This document shows, one piece after another, positions 1 to 9,972 of a DNA stretch of 64,000 nucleotides (within the stretch, counting starts at the first letter, position 1; each line of letters opens with the position of its first letter). The notes below the pieces were generated by a model, which saw only the letters and a list, made by a program, of their open reading frames with translations, had not been told where the DNA came from and did no database searches. The stretch comes from Aerococcus viridans (GTDB lineage: Bacteria; Bacillota; Bacilli; Lactobacillales; Aerococcaceae), in the NCBI RefSeq assembly GCF_002083135.2, contig NZ_NBTM02000001.1, forward strand, positions 1,054,001-1,118,000. Reading direction: 5' to 3'. The position numbers and the translations under genes were made by a program.

Positions 1-1
1 T

Positions 2-334
2 GATAAGTTAGAACGTCAAGTACGTAAATACAAAACAAAAATAAATCGTAAGCCTCGTGCTAGTGCTGGTTTACCAGGTGCTGTGGAAACACAAGTTCAG
101 GCTGACCGTGTTGAGCAAGAGGCTGAAGAAGGACATGACCCAATTAAGATTGTGCGTCGTAAAACCTTATCTGTGAAGCCGATGACTGCAGAAGAAGCAG
201 TATTGCAAATGGAAATGCTAGGTCACAACTTCTTCATCTTTGAAGATGCTGAAACTGGTAAAGGTGCCTTGGTATATGCTCGTCGTAAAGGTTCATATGG
301 TTTAATTGCCATTGAAGATGAAGAAGATGCATAA
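2..334 (+). CDS. hpf: Ribosome hibernation promoting factor, long form (3' end only)
   Basis: The gene is cut by the window edge; an open frame runs from base 2 to the stop, about 110 codons. The visible part starts near the end of the N-terminal ribosome-binding domain (DKLERQVRKYKTKINRK), passes through a charged linker, and ends in the C-terminal dimerisation domain (PIKIVRRKTLSVKPMTAEEA ... ARRKGSYGLI). Long HPF joins two 70S ribosomes into inactive 100S dimers in stationary phase; that role is family knowledge. An ATG-free start is expected upstream of the window. A strong terminator follows, and the next gene is secA, the usual order in Firmicutes. Confidence 0.93.
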   Translation, partial: DKLERQVRKYKTKINRKPRASAGLPGAVETQVQADRVEQEAEEGHDPIKIVRRKTLSVKPMTAEEAVLQMEMLGHNFFIFEDAETGKGALVYARRKGSYGLIAIEDEEDA

Positions 335-360
335 CCAAGAAAACATACTGATAAAATGAC

Positions 361-389
361 AAGCTCCGGTGGTTGCCGGGGCTTTTTTT
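361..389 (+). terminator. Rho-independent terminator of hpf
   Basis: AAGCTCCGG and CCGGGGCTT pair around the loop TGGTTG and are followed by seven T. It sits 27 bp after the hpf stop and separates hpf from the secA promoter. Confidence 0.9.
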
Positions 390-467
390 CATGTATTTAG
401 TCATTTTCCAGGAAAAAGGTTATAAAAATCTTGTAATTTCTGCTAAGGCTATCCGTTTCTTGTTTTA

Positions 468-496
468 ATGACAAATTTTTAATGCTATCATATAAT
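468..496 (+). promoter_or_regulatory. Probable secA promoter
   Basis: ATGACA (468-473), a 17-bp spacer and a perfect TATAAT (491-496) give a near-consensus housekeeping promoter. The leader to the secA start is about 90 nt. The rest of the 335-590 gap holds only this promoter and the hpf terminator; I see no gene there. Confidence 0.75.
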
Positions 497-590
497 GGAC
501 GATAAATATATTGGGGATAGTAGGTAGTGCGATACCGCTTAATACATCCGCCCAAGATTTATACAAGTTTCTGAACCAAAGGAGAAAATA

Positions 591-2972
591 ATGGCAAATG
601 TTTTAAAAAAGGTTTTTGATAACCAAAGAAAAGATTTGAAAAAATTTGATAAAACTGCAAAACAAGTTGAGGCATTAGAGGATCGTTTTGCAAATTACAC
701 AGATGACCAACTAAAAGATATGACTAAGTCATTCCAAGAACGTCTACAATTAGGTGAGGACCTGGAAAATATTTTAGTGGAAGCTTTTGCGACAGTAAGA
801 GAAGGTGCACGCCGTGTCCTTGGATTATTCCCTTACCACGTACAAATTATGGGTGGCTTGGCCTTGCACTACGGAAACATTGCAGAGATGAAAACTGGTG
901 AAGGTAAAACCCTAACAGCGACAATGCCAGTGTACCTAAACGCCTTAACTGGTAAAGGGGTACATGTAGTGACAGTCAATGACTACTTGGCTAGCCGTGA
1001 CTCTGCGCAAATGGGTGAGTTGTATACTTTCTTAGGCCTAACAGTAGGCTTGAATAAAGCAGGTATGAACAACGAAGAAAAGCGTGAAGCATATGCAGCG
1101 GATATTACTTATTCAACAAATAACGAGCTTGGATTTGACTACTTGCGTGACAACATGGTCGTGTACAAGCGCCAAATGGTGCAACGTCCTTTATACTTTG
1201 CGGTTGTCGATGAAGTGGATTCAATCTTAATCGATGAGGCGCGTACGCCACTTATCATTTCAAACCAGGCTGAGCAATCGACTGCCTTGTACCAACGGGC
1301 AGATTATTTTGCCAAGAGCTTAAAAGAAGAAGACGATTATGTGATTGATGTGTCGTCTAAAACGATTGCCCTTACTGAAGCGGGGATTGAAAAAGCAGAA
1401 GATGTATTCCATGTGAAGAACTTATATGATATCGAAAATGGTCGTTTAATCCACCATATCGATACAGCTTTACGTGCCAACTACATCATGGCTTTAAATA
1501 TTGACTATGTAGTGGTTGACGGCCAAGTGAAGATCGTTGATGGCTTTACTGGTCGTATCATGGAAGGTCGTCGTTTCTCAGATGGTTTACACCAAGGGAT
1601 TGAAGCAAAAGAAAATGTGGACATTCAAAATGAATCGAAAACAATGGCGACAATTACCTTCCAAAACTACTTCAGAATGTATGAAAAATTATCTGGTATG
1701 ACAGGTACAGCTAAAACTGAAGAAGAAGAATTTCGTGAAATTTACAATATGAACGTTATTCAAATTCCAACCAACAAACCAGTTATCCGTGAAGATAAAT
1801 CAGATGTTTTATACCCCAACTTGAAGTCTAAATTCAACGCGGTTATAAAAGACATCGCAACGCGCCATCAAGCCGGTCAACCAGTCTTAGTAGGTACGGT
1901 TGCGGTTGAAACATCCGAAATGTTATCAGATGCCTTGACACAATTAGGGATTCGTCATAACGTGTTGAACGCCAAAAACCATGAACGTGAAGCACAAATC
2001 GTTGCTGATGCAGGTCAAAAGGGCGCCGTGACGATTGCGACGAACATGGCCGGACGTGGTACGGATATTAAATTGAGCCCAGAAGTGAAAGAAATCGGTG
2101 GTTTAGCCGTTATCGGTACTGAACGCCACGAGTCTCGTCGTATCGACAACCAGTTACGTGGGCGTGCTGGACGTCAAGGAGACCCAGGTTACTCACGTTT
2201 CTACTTATCACTTGAAGATGACGTGATGCGTCGTTTCGGTTCAGAACGTATCCAACAATTATGGGAAAGATTAAACGTAGACCAAGATGATCCAGACATG
2301 GTGATTGAGTCTCGTATGATCACTAAACAAGTTGAAGGCGCGCAAATTCGTGTTGAAGGGAATAACTACGATACCCGTAAGAACGTCCTAGAATACGATG
2401 AGGTGATGCGTCAACAACGTGATGTCATTTACGCACAACGTTTCCAAGTGATTTCAGCTGAAGAGTCATTGGATGACGTGATGTGGCCAATGATTGAGCG
2501 AACTATTAAACGCCAAGTGGAATTATACACTGCTGGTGACCGTGCTGATTGGAATTTAGAAGCCTTAGCTGACTTCGCGGAAACAGCTTTATACCGTAAT
2601 ACACAGGTGGATATCGATAATTTAGAGGGTAAAAACCAAAAAGAAATCATTGCCTACATTACTGATAAAGCGGCTGACCTTTTCAACAAAAAAATTGATT
2701 CAATCAATAACAAAGACATGGCCCTAGAATTTGAAAAAGTGGTTATCTTGCGTGCAGTTGACTCTCGCTGGACTGACCATATTGACGCTATGGACCAATT
2801 ACGTCAAGGGGTTGGACTACGTGCATATGCACAAAATAATCCATTGGTAGAGTACCAATCTGAAGGATTTGACCGTTTCAACGAAATGATTGCCGGTATT
2901 GAATATGATGCAACACGTATGTTTATGCAATCAGAAATCCGTCAAAACTTAGAACGTAAACAAGCTAAATAA
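591..2972 (+). CDS. secA: Preprotein translocase ATPase SecA
   Basis: SecA is the ATP-driven motor that pushes unfolded secretory proteins through SecYEG. The 793-residue protein shows the nucleotide-binding motifs in order: [11 protein letters not shown] (Walker A, near residue 105), [19 protein letters not shown] (DEAD-like box and the family hallmark), [10 protein letters not shown], and the second motor domain with [12 protein letters not shown] and [13 protein letters not shown]. The helical scaffold and wing domains follow. The protein ends at [10 protein letters not shown] and has no cysteine-rich SEC-C zinc tail; other lactic acid bacteria also have short forms. AAAGGAG lies just upstream of the ATG. 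Next comes prfB, as in most Firmicutes. Confidence 0.98.
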   Translation: MANVLKKVFDNQRKDLKKFDKTAKQVEALEDRFANYTDDQLKDMTKSFQERLQLGEDLENILVEAFATVREGARRVLGLFPYHVQIMGGLALHYGNIAEMKTGEGKTLTATMPVYLNALTGKGVHVVTVNDYLASRDSAQMGELYTFLGLTVGLNKAGMNNEEKREAYAADITYSTNNELGFDYLRDNMVVYKRQMVQRPLYFAVVDEVDSILIDEARTPLIISNQAEQSTALYQRADYFAKSLKEEDDYVIDVSSKTIALTEAGIEKAEDVFHVKNLYDIENGRLIHHIDTALRANYIMALNIDYVVVDGQVKIVDGFTGRIMEGRRFSDGLHQGIEAKENVDIQNESKTMATITFQNYFRMYEKLSGMTGTAKTEEEEFREIYNMNVIQIPTNKPVIREDKSDVLYPNLKSKFNAVIKDIATRHQAGQPVLVGTVAVETSEMLSDALTQLGIRHNVLNAKNHEREAQIVADAGQKGAVTIATNMAGRGTDIKLSPEVKEIGGLAVIGTERHESRRIDNQLRGRAGRQGDPGYSRFYLSLEDDVMRRFGSERIQQLWERLNVDQDDPDMVIESRMITKQVEGAQIRVEGNNYDTRKNVLEYDEVMRQQRDVIYAQRFQVISAEESLDDVMWPMIERTIKRQVELYTAGDRADWNLEALADFAETALYRNTQVDIDNLEGKNQKEIIAYITDKAADLFNKKIDSINNKDMALEFEKVVILRAVDSRWTDHIDAMDQLRQGVGLRAYAQNNPLVEYQSEGFDRFNEMIAGIEYDATRMFMQSEIRQNLERKQAK

Positions 2973-2989
2973 GAGCATATTATGAACAT

Positions 2990-3040
2990 CGGGACGAACA
3001 AGGCAGTGACCGAGTAACATCATCATTCATGTTTGTCCCG
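2990..3040 (+). terminator. Hairpin between secA and prfB, possible weak terminator
   Basis: CGGGACGAACA (2990-3000) pairs with TGTTTGTCCCG (3030-3040), with G-U pairs allowed, and TGTTTTC follows. The loop is long (29 nt) and the T-tract is broken, so partial termination or an mRNA processing site are both possible. Confidence 0.5.
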
Positions 3041-3064
3041 TGTTTTCATTAGGAGTGATACAAG

Positions 3065-4175
3065 ATGGAACAATATGAAATTAATAATTTACTAGAGCAA
3101 AATAGAACCCAAATTGATAGCTTCAGGGGGTCTCTTTGACTTAGAGAAGATGGAAGCTGATTTAGCTGAATACGAAGCCGATATGGTGCAACCAGGTTTC
3201 TGGGATGATTCGGTCAGGGCCCAAGCTGTGATTGACGCCAATAATGCCTTGAAAAAGGTCTATGATGAATTCAATAATCTAGCGGATGAATATGAGGAAT
3301 TGGTACTGTTAAACGACATGGTTAAAGAAGAATCGGATCCTGAATTAGCTAGCGAATTGGTTAACCGAATTCAAACCTTTCAAAGTAAAATCTCTGCTTA
3401 TGAACGGAATATTTTACTAAGTGGGGAATATGACCACAATGACGCCTTGTTAGAAATCCATCCAGGTGCTGGGGGTACTGAGTCCCAAGATTGGGCTTCT
3501 ATGCTCCTTCGAATGTACCAACGGTGGGCAGACCAACATGATTATCAAGTGACGATACTCGATTTTCAAAACGGTGATGAAGCGGGGATTAAGTCTGTTA
3601 CACTAGAAATCAAAGGATTGAATGCTTACGGCTTTTTGAAATCAGAAGACGGGATCCACCGCTTGGTGCGTATTTCACCATTTGATTCCAACAAACGTCG
3701 CCATACCTCTTTTGCTTCAGTTGAAATTATGCCTGTATTGGATCAAAATACCGAAATTGAAATTGACGAATCAGATATTGAAATGGATGTATTCCGCGCT
3801 TCAGGTGCCGGTGGACAGCATATCAATAAAACATCTTCAGCCGTTCGGTTGACCCACGTGCCAACAGGTATTGTTGTGGCTTCGCAAGGTCAAAGGTCTC
3901 AATTCCAAAATAGGGACACAGCTATGAAGATGTTGCAGGCCAAGTTGGCGCATTTATTGGCTGAAAAGAATGCTAAAGAGTTGGATGAAATCCGCGGTGA
4001 GAAATCAGAAATCGCCTGGGGTTCACAAATCCGTTCTTACGTCTTCCATCCATATAATATGGTGAAAGACCACCGGACTGACCATGAAACAGCTAATGTG
4101 CAAGCGGTGATGGATGGCGATTTAGATGGGTTTATTGACGCATATTTAAAAAATCAACTAAGTGACGAAAATTAG
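3065..4175 (+). CDS. prfB: Peptide chain release factor 2, made by programmed +1 frameshift
   Basis: RF2 reads UAA and UGA stops. The reading frame is split. ATG at 3065 opens a 24-codon frame ending at an in-frame TGA (3137-3139); shifting forward one base at CTT-TGA-C continues in the main frame as DLEKMEADL to the stop at 4175, giving 369 residues, the normal RF2 size. The main frame has the catalytic GGQ (residues about 249-251, in GAGGQHINKTSSAVR). Low RF2 leaves the UGA unread and favours the shift, so the protein controls its own synthesis (known autoregulation). AGGAG precedes the ATG. An ATG-like start inside the main frame near 3114 would lack the true N-terminus and is not the start. 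Confidence 0.96.
3125..3140 (+). promoter_or_regulatory. RF2 programmed frameshift site
   Basis: AGG GGG TCT CTT TGA C: the internal Shine-Dalgarno-like AGGGGG three bases before the slippery CTT, then a UGA stop in its weak context (followed by C). This is the conserved bacterial prfB shift signal with TCT in place of the common TAT. Confidence 0.95.
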
Positions 4176-4324
4176 AAGTTACTTTTTCTAACTGAGGGTA
4201 GTTTAAAATACGCTTAAAAATTTATATAATTGTGAGTGAAGTTAAGCTTGTATCTGAGACCTAGGGTAGTTGGTTAATTTTGGGCGTGAATGAGATTTCC
4301 CAAAATTTTATTTGGAGGAAATAT

Positions 4325-5092
4325 ATGAAAAAAGTATTAATAGTGGATGATGAACAATCAATATTAACATTATTAAAATATAGTCTAGAAAAAGAAGGCT
4401 ACGAAGTTATTCAGGCAGAAGACGGACAGACAGGTTTAGAATTGGCCATGAATAATCAGCTAGACTTCATCATTCTTGATTTGATGTTGCCAAAAATGGA
4501 CGGGATGGACGTTTGTAAAAACTTACGCCAGAACAAGGTGAATACACCTATTTTGATGCTAACAGCAAAAGATGATGAATTAGAAAAAATTATTGGCTTA
4601 GAACTGGGGGCTGATGATTACATGACCAAACCATTTAGTCCGCGTGAAGTATTGGCCCGTATGAAGGCTATCTTACGTCGTGCGACATATTCTGTGTCTT
4701 CAGTGGATGCGGAGAATGGCGTGGAAGAAAAACACAAAATCACCCTAACGAAAGATTCAGTAGGGAATTTTAAAGATGAAGATGTTGAAATCATTAAAGC
4801 TGGCGATATCGAAATTCATGTGAATGATTATGTGGTATACGTGCGTGGAGAGTCAATCGAAATGACGCCTAAAGAGTTCGAATTATTAACTTATATGGCC
4901 CGTCGTGTGAACCGGACATTGTCTCGAGAGCAGCTATTACAAAAATTATGGCGCTTTGATTATGCAGGTGAAACCCGTATTGTGGATGTGCATGTGAGTC
5001 ATTTACGTGAAAAAATCGAATTAGACACCAAAAATCCTGAATATATCATTACTGTTCGTGGCTTTGGGTATAAATTCGAGGTGCCAAACTGA
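4325..5092 (+). CDS. phoP: OmpR/PhoB-family response regulator, PhoP-like (phosphate)
   Basis: This is a DNA-binding response regulator with a receiver domain (residues 1-120: acidic VDDE, phospho-acceptor Asp52 in LDLMLPKMDG, Thr in MLTAKDDE, Lys in MTKPFSP) and an OmpR-type winged helix (about 160-255, ending RGFGYKFEVPN). I chose ATG 4325 (MKKVLIVDDE) because GGAGG lies 7-12 bp upstream; an upstream ATG at 4280 would add 15 unrelated residues. A TATAAT at 4225-4230 may be its promoter. The stop overlaps the start of the sensor kinase, and the pst phosphate operon follows, so a phosphate-starvation role is likely. Assignment to PhoP rests on family and context. Confidence 0.9.
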   Translation: MKKVLIVDDEQSILTLLKYSLEKEGYEVIQAEDGQTGLELAMNNQLDFIILDLMLPKMDGMDVCKNLRQNKVNTPILMLTAKDDELEKIIGLELGADDYMTKPFSPREVLARMKAILRRATYSVSSVDAENGVEEKHKITLTKDSVGNFKDEDVEIIKAGDIEIHVNDYVVYVRGESIEMTPKEFELLTYMARRVNRTLSREQLLQKLWRFDYAGETRIVDVHVSHLREKIELDTKNPEYIITVRGFGYKFEVPN

Positions 5093-6948
5093 TGCAAAAA
5101 TTGATTCAAAGTATAACAACAGTGTTTGCGCTGTTGTTTATTTTATATAGTGTGATATTTGCCTTTACAGTCAATCGCTTTGTTACGGACACCGTAAACG
5201 ATGAAGTACAAAATACTTTGATCAATGTGGTATCTACTATTCGACCAAGTTTCAGATCCTTAGATCCAGTTGATATCAATGATAATACTGCTGAATTTCG
5301 GGACGTTAAACGGACCATTCAACCTATGGTCAATTTAAATGACCGGATATTAATTTATGACGCTGACGGCAACAAAGTTTACTCTGTAGGTAATGACCAG
5401 TTGTTAAATGATGCTGCCTTTAGGGACTATGAAGAAAATATGGACAACCGGTTTGAACAAGAAGAAACCGAAAAAGATACCGTTATTTATTCATATTCTG
5501 AACGGATCGCCAACTCCAAAGGGGAAGTGCTTGGGTACATCCAAGTCTTGCGGAATTTCCCATTAAACCGGCCTGTTGAAGAAAATATTATCTTCATAGC
5601 GGTCGCGATGGGAATTGGGGCTGTTTCCTTATTAGTTGGGTTTTTTGTTCATTTTAACCGCCGAATACACCTGCCGATATTGGCCATTAACCGTCAATTA
5701 AGCCATATGGCGAATAATGACTATGACCTTAAATATACGCCTGTAAATATCGAAGAGTTTGATGAAATCGGGGAAAATATCAATGATTTATCAAACGAAT
5801 TAGCCTTGCAAGAATTTCAGATTACCAACCAAACCCACCGGATGAATAAATTGGTGGATGCCATGATGCTAGGGGTTGTCATGGTTGACAAAGACCACAT
5901 CGTCCGACTAGCCAACCCAGCCATGTATGAAATCTTAGGCTTGGATGAACAAATTGAAGGCCGTCGTTTTGAAGAGGTGCTACAAAGTTACCGATTAATT
6001 CAAATGCTGAACCAGGCCTCTAAGACCAAAGCGAAAATCAATGAAGAAATTTACCTATATTATCCACGCGAAGTGATTTTAGATGTGAATGTAATCCACT
6101 TAAGTTCCGAAGAAATGGACGCCTATTTTGATGCGGATACTAATGAAGAATTACCAAGTTCAGGCGATTCTGAACAAATTATCCTATTAATCTATGACAT
6201 CACAGACATTCGTCACTTAGAAAAAGTACGGAGTGATTTCATTTCTAACGCCTCTCATGAGTTAAAAACACCTGTAACGGCCTTGCAAGGGTTTACCGAA
6301 ACCTTGTTAGATGGTGCCATCGAAGACCATGATACAGCTATAGAATTTGTGAAAATCATGCAAAAGGAAAGCAACCGTCTAGGATCATTAATTAAAGACA
6401 TCTTGGACTTAGCTAAAATTGAACAAGATCAAGTACAGCAGACTACGGAATTGTTAGTAGCTGACGAATTAGTAGAAGACGTCTTCCAACACTTAAGCGG
6501 ACGAGCCCGGGACAAACATATTGAATTAAGAATGGAAGAAAATCTATCGGCAAATGTTGCCTTTAGAGGGGACCGGGGACGGATTCTACAGGTATTAACC
6601 AACCTTATCCATAACGGTATCATTTATAATAATCCTCACGGTTATGTAAAAGTAGCGATTTCAGAATGGGACAATACGATTCAATTTGATATATCGGATA
6701 ACGGTATTGGGATTCCGCAAGAGGACTTGCCAAGGATATTTGAACGTTTCTACCGGGTGAGTAAAGACCGGTCAACTGCTTCAGGAGGTACTGGGTTGGG
6801 CTTATCAATTGTGCGGAATATCCTAGAACATATGGGTGGTTCGATTGAGGTAGATAGCGAATTTGGTAAAGGTACAAACTTTACGGTTTATATCCCTAAA
6901 ATGGATGCTATTGACCTAGAAGAAGACGATGAAGAAAGTGAAGAATAA
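5092..6948 (+). CDS. phoR: Sensor histidine kinase, PhoR-like (phosphate)
   Basis: This is the membrane sensor partner of the preceding regulator; its ATG overlaps that stop (TGATG). The 618 residues show a first membrane helix (about 5-27), an extracytoplasmic sensor region, a second helix (about 165-187), HAMP, a PAS domain (about 250-350), the phospho-acceptor His389 in SNASHELKTPVTAL, and the ATPase core with NLIHNGIIYNN, DNGIGIP and GTGLGLSIV. The tail is strongly acidic. Gram-positive PhoR/PnpS kinases have this exact plan. It probably phosphorylates the PhoP-like regulator in low phosphate; the signal itself is not visible here. Confidence 0.92.
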   Translation: MQKLIQSITTVFALLFILYSVIFAFTVNRFVTDTVNDEVQNTLINVVSTIRPSFRSLDPVDINDNTAEFRDVKRTIQPMVNLNDRILIYDADGNKVYSVGNDQLLNDAAFRDYEENMDNRFEQEETEKDTVIYSYSERIANSKGEVLGYIQVLRNFPLNRPVEENIIFIAVAMGIGAVSLLVGFFVHFNRRIHLPILAINRQLSHMANNDYDLKYTPVNIEEFDEIGENINDLSNELALQEFQITNQTHRMNKLVDAMMLGVVMVDKDHIVRLANPAMYEILGLDEQIEGRRFEEVLQSYRLIQMLNQASKTKAKINEEIYLYYPREVILDVNVIHLSSEEMDAYFDADTNEELPSSGDSEQIILLIYDITDIRHLEKVRSDFISNASHELKTPVTALQGFTETLLDGAIEDHDTAIEFVKIMQKESNRLGSLIKDILDLAKIEQDQVQQTTELLVADELVEDVFQHLSGRARDKHIELRMEENLSANVAFRGDRGRILQVLTNLIHNGIIYNNPHGYVKVAISEWDNTIQFDISDNGIGIPQEDLPRIFERFYRVSKDRSTASGGTGLGLSIVRNILEHMGGSIEVDSEFGKGTNFTVYIPKMDAIDLEEDDEESEE

Positions 6949-7004
6949 CAAAGGAATTATTTAGATATATCGAAATCGAAAAAAATGAGAAATTTCCAAT
7001 GAGG

Positions 7005-7089
7005 TTTACACAATCTTTACAATACATTTACACAACTAGGGTTAATTTACATTTTACCCCCTTATATTTTTACAATCTTCTTATATAAT
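7005..7089 (+). promoter_or_regulatory. Pho-box array and promoter of pstS
   Basis: TTTACA occurs at 7005, 7016 and 7027, exactly 11 bp apart, with further copies at 7046 and 7069. TATAAT lies at 7084-7089, but no good -35 sits 17 bp upstream of it. Spaced TT(A/T)ACA-type direct repeats are how PhoP of the B. subtilis type binds DNA, so this looks like an activator-dependent promoter for the phosphate operon. Confidence 0.8.
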
Positions 7090-7152
7090 TACCTTGTAAT
7101 CGTTTGGTATAAGGTTATATGGATTAAGAAAAAGAAAAGGTGGAAAGTATAA

Positions 7153-8067
7153 ATGACTTTTAATAAGTTTTCAAAATTAGCTTTAGCTTTAGGTGCTTCA
7201 GCTGCATTAGCTGCATGCGGTAACGGTGGGTCTACTGAGGAATCTTCAGCAGACACTGGTTCAACAACTGAATCTTCAACAGAAGGAACAGCTGCAGTTA
7301 CTGGTCCTATCTCAGTAATCTCTCGTGAAGAAGGTTCCGGTACTCGTGATGCATTCGTAGAAGCAACTGGCGTTATGGCTGATGATGTTGATAATACTAC
7401 TGCTGCAGCTACAATCATGAACGGTACGGACCAAGTAATGACTGCTGTTGCCGACGATCCAAATGCTATTGGATACATCTCTTTAGGTTCTTTAAACGAC
7501 ACAGTTAAAGCTCTAGCTGTTGACGGTGTAGAAGCTACTGAAGAAAACGTTGCCTCTGGTGACTACGCAATTTCTCGTCCATTCAACATTGTGTACCAAG
7601 GCGAATTAGAAGGCGTTGTAGCTGACTTCCACGACTTCATCTTCTCTGAAGAAGGTCAAGCAATCGTTTTAGAAGAAGGTTACGTACAAGCTAAGGCAGA
7701 AGCTGCACCATATGAAGGTGATGGTTCTCAATCAGGTTCAATCAACGTTGTTGGTTCAACTTCAGTTTCTCCAGTAATGGAAAAATTAGCAGAAGCTTAC
7801 CAAGAGTTAAACTCTGGCGTGCAAGTAAACATTACATCTAACGGTTCATCTGCTGGTGTTACAGCTGCTGCAGACGGTACTGCTGACTTAGGTATGGCAT
7901 CTCGTGCTTTAGCTGATGACGAAACAGATGTAACCGCTGAAGCAATCGGTACTGATGGTGTTGCGGTAATCGTTAACCCTGAAAACGGCACTTCAGACTT
8001 AACATTAGAAACAATTGCTGGTATCTTCACTGGCGAAATTACTGACTGGGAAGGCACTGCTCAATAA
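7153..8067 (+). CDS. pstS: Phosphate-binding lipoprotein PstS (circularly permuted)
   Basis: This is the extracellular phosphate receptor of the Pst ABC importer. It has a lipoprotein signal peptide with lipobox LAAC (Cys about residue 21) and a Ser/Thr/Glu-rich linker. The order of the halves is unusual: the part that is C-terminal in most PstS (ISREEGSGTRDAF ... YISLGSLNDTVKAL ... DFIFSEEGQAIV) comes first, and the usual N-terminal part (GSINVVGSTSVSPVMEKL ... GSSAGVTAAADGTADLGMAS ... IFTGEITDW) follows from about residue 195 to the stop. All ligand-loop motifs are present, so it should be functional. I recall the same order in streptococcal PstS. A hairpin separates it from pstC. Confidence 0.94.
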   Translation: MTFNKFSKLALALGASAALAACGNGGSTEESSADTGSTTESSTEGTAAVTGPISVISREEGSGTRDAFVEATGVMADDVDNTTAAATIMNGTDQVMTAVADDPNAIGYISLGSLNDTVKALAVDGVEATEENVASGDYAISRPFNIVYQGELEGVVADFHDFIFSEEGQAIVLEEGYVQAKAEAAPYEGDGSQSGSINVVGSTSVSPVMEKLAEAYQELNSGVQVNITSNGSSAGVTAAADGTADLGMASRALADDETDVTAEAIGTDGVAVIVNPENGTSDLTLETIAGIFTGEITDWEGTAQ

Positions 8068-8107
8068 TTTCTACTTGTTAAGAAACAACTAATGGTTTAT
8101 CTTATTA

Positions 8108-8143
8108 GAGCTGCTACTCCTATATAGTAGCAGCTCCTTTTAT
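8108..8143 (+). terminator. Hairpin terminator between pstS and pstC
   Basis: GAGCTGCTACT (8108-8118) and AGTAGCAGCTC (8126-8136) form an 11-bp perfect stem followed by CTTTTATATTTT. It probably makes pstS mRNA more abundant than the permease mRNA. A TATAAT at 8225-8230 may give pstCAB some transcription of its own. Confidence 0.85.
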
Positions 8144-8279
8144 ATTTTAAGGGCATTTTGGATTATTCAGATGTCGAATAGGCAATAGTGAATTTATGGG
8201 GTTTTTAAAAGCGCCTAGATAAGTTATAATTTCCCTTGAGCACATTTTTTCGTGAATTTGAATTTGATAAGGAGAACAT

Positions 8280-9155
8280 ATGAAACAGAATAATATGTTG
8301 GAAACAGTGATGAAGTATGTCTTCATGTTCGCTGCTTTCACTTCAATTCTTGCGTTGTTAGCAATTTGTTACTTTATTTTTGCACGCGGGATCCCTTTTA
8401 TGGCTAATTATGGTTTTGGTCAATTCCTGTTTGGTGACAAATGGCAACCATCTCAAGAAATATTTGGTTTAGCACCAATGTTAGTAGGTTCACTATACGT
8501 AACTCTAATTGCTATTGTATTAGGTGTACCAACTGGTGTGTTTACAGCAATGTTTATGGCATTTTACTGCCCACCAAAATTACATAGAGTATTAAAACCA
8601 GCAATGAACTTGATGTCTGGTATCCCCTCTATCGTATTTGGTTATTTTGGTTTACAAGTATTGGTTCCAGGTATCCGTACCTTTGCACGATCTTTAGGGG
8701 TGGCATCAAATGGTATGAGTATCGCGACAGCAGGTATTGTTTTAGCAATTATGATTTTACCTACTATTATTACCATGTCTGAATCATCACTACGTGCAGT
8801 ACCAAAAACATACTACAATGCGTCAGTTGGTTTAGGGGCTGACCATGACAGAACTTCATACGTGATTATGATGCCAGCAGCTAAATCAGGGATTTTCTCT
8901 TCTATCATCCTTGGTATTGGTCGTGCAGTTGGCGAAACAATGGCCGTAATCATGGTTGCGGGTAACCAAGCAATTTTCCCTCGCGGATTATTCCAAGGTG
9001 CACGGACAATGACTGCCAACATCATCCTTGAAATGGCTTATGCAACTGGTTCTCACCAAAGTGCCTTAATTGCTACAGGTGCAGTACTGTTTATCATCAT
9101 CTTGGTTATCAATGGTATTTTCGCGTATGTTAAGAGAACGGGGGTAAATAACTAA
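8280..9155 (+). CDS. pstC: Phosphate ABC transporter permease PstC
   Basis: This is one of the two membrane subunits of the Pst importer. The 291-residue protein has about six hydrophobic helices, starting at residue 13, and the binding-protein-dependent permease (EAA-type) loop around GLGADHDRTSYVIMMPAAKSG, followed by GIGRAVGETMAVIMVAGN, a PstC/PstA hallmark. AAGGAG lies upstream of the ATG. The last base of its stop is shared with the pstA start, so the two subunits are translationally coupled. Confidence 0.95.
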   Translation: MKQNNMLETVMKYVFMFAAFTSILALLAICYFIFARGIPFMANYGFGQFLFGDKWQPSQEIFGLAPMLVGSLYVTLIAIVLGVPTGVFTAMFMAFYCPPKLHRVLKPAMNLMSGIPSIVFGYFGLQVLVPGIRTFARSLGVASNGMSIATAGIVLAIMILPTIITMSESSLRAVPKTYYNASVGLGADHDRTSYVIMMPAAKSGIFSSIILGIGRAVGETMAVIMVAGNQAIFPRGLFQGARTMTANIILEMAYATGSHQSALIATGAVLFIIILVINGIFAYVKRTGVNN

Positions 9156-9970
9156 TGTCTAAGGTATTACGTGGATTTACATATTTCTTTGCAGCAGTTA
9201 CATTTGCCGCCTTAGTATGGATCATCGGTTATGTATTAGTTTCAGGTGTCCCTCACTTAACAGCTGACTTATTCTCATGGAAGTACTCAACAGATAACGT
9301 TTCAATGATGCCTTCAATTATCACAACAATCTATATAATTGGTGGTTCATTACTTCTTGCTATTCCATTTGGTGTATTTGCTGGTTTCTACCTAGTAGAG
9401 TATGCTGGTAAAAATAACAAATGGGTTGAAGGTATCCGTATTGCAACTGATACCTTAACAGGGGTACCATCAATCGTATTCGGTTTGTTTGGTATGTTAG
9501 CCTTTGTATCCGCAGCAGGATTCCAATATTCATTAATTTCAGGTATTCTTACTTCAGCAATTATGGTATTACCATTGATTATCCGTAATACTGAAGAAGC
9601 CTTAATGTCAGTTAAAGATAGTCTACGGCAAGCAAGTTTCGGTTTAGGTGCTGGTAAATTACGTACTATCTTTAGAATCGTATTACCAATCGCTATGCCA
9701 GGTATCTTGTCAGGTATCATCCTTGCTATCGGACGTATCGTTGGTGAAACAGCAGCCTTGATGTATACATTAGGTACATCAACATCATTACCTAATTCAA
9801 TCTTCTCATCTGGTCGTACATTAGCATTACATATGTATGTATTATCAAGTGAAGGTTTACACCGTGATCAAGCAAATGCTACCGGTGTAGTACTATTATT
9901 AGTTGTATTAGTTATTAACGGCTTATCTACATGGTTATCACAACGATTTACAAAAGGAGGACAAAACTAA
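9155..9970 (+). CDS. pstA: Phosphate ABC transporter permease PstA
   Basis: This is the second membrane subunit. The 271-residue protein has six predicted helices, [16 protein letters not shown], and the permease loop [20 protein letters not shown] followed by [16 protein letters not shown]. The start overlaps the pstC stop and the pstB start follows two bases after its stop. Confidence 0.95.
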   Translation: MSKVLRGFTYFFAAVTFAALVWIIGYVLVSGVPHLTADLFSWKYSTDNVSMMPSIITTIYIIGGSLLLAIPFGVFAGFYLVEYAGKNNKWVEGIRIATDTLTGVPSIVFGLFGMLAFVSAAGFQYSLISGILTSAIMVLPLIIRNTEEALMSVKDSLRQASFGLGAGKLRTIFRIVLPIAMPGILSGIILAIGRIVGETAALMYTLGTSTSLPNSIFSSGRTLALHMYVLSSEGLHRDQANATGVVLLLVVLVINGLSTWLSQRFTKGGQN

Positions 9971-9972
9971 TC

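Noticed and set aside
3114-3140. Start of prfB at 3114 in the main frame
   Set aside because: The true frame begins at ATG 3065 with a ribosome site and reaches the main frame by the conserved +1 shift; the extra residues before DLEK do not match RF2.
7797-8057. Minus-strand open frames inside pstS, the nucleotidase, galU and other genes
   Set aside because: They mirror the codon pattern of real genes on the + strand, lack ribosome sites and resemble no family.
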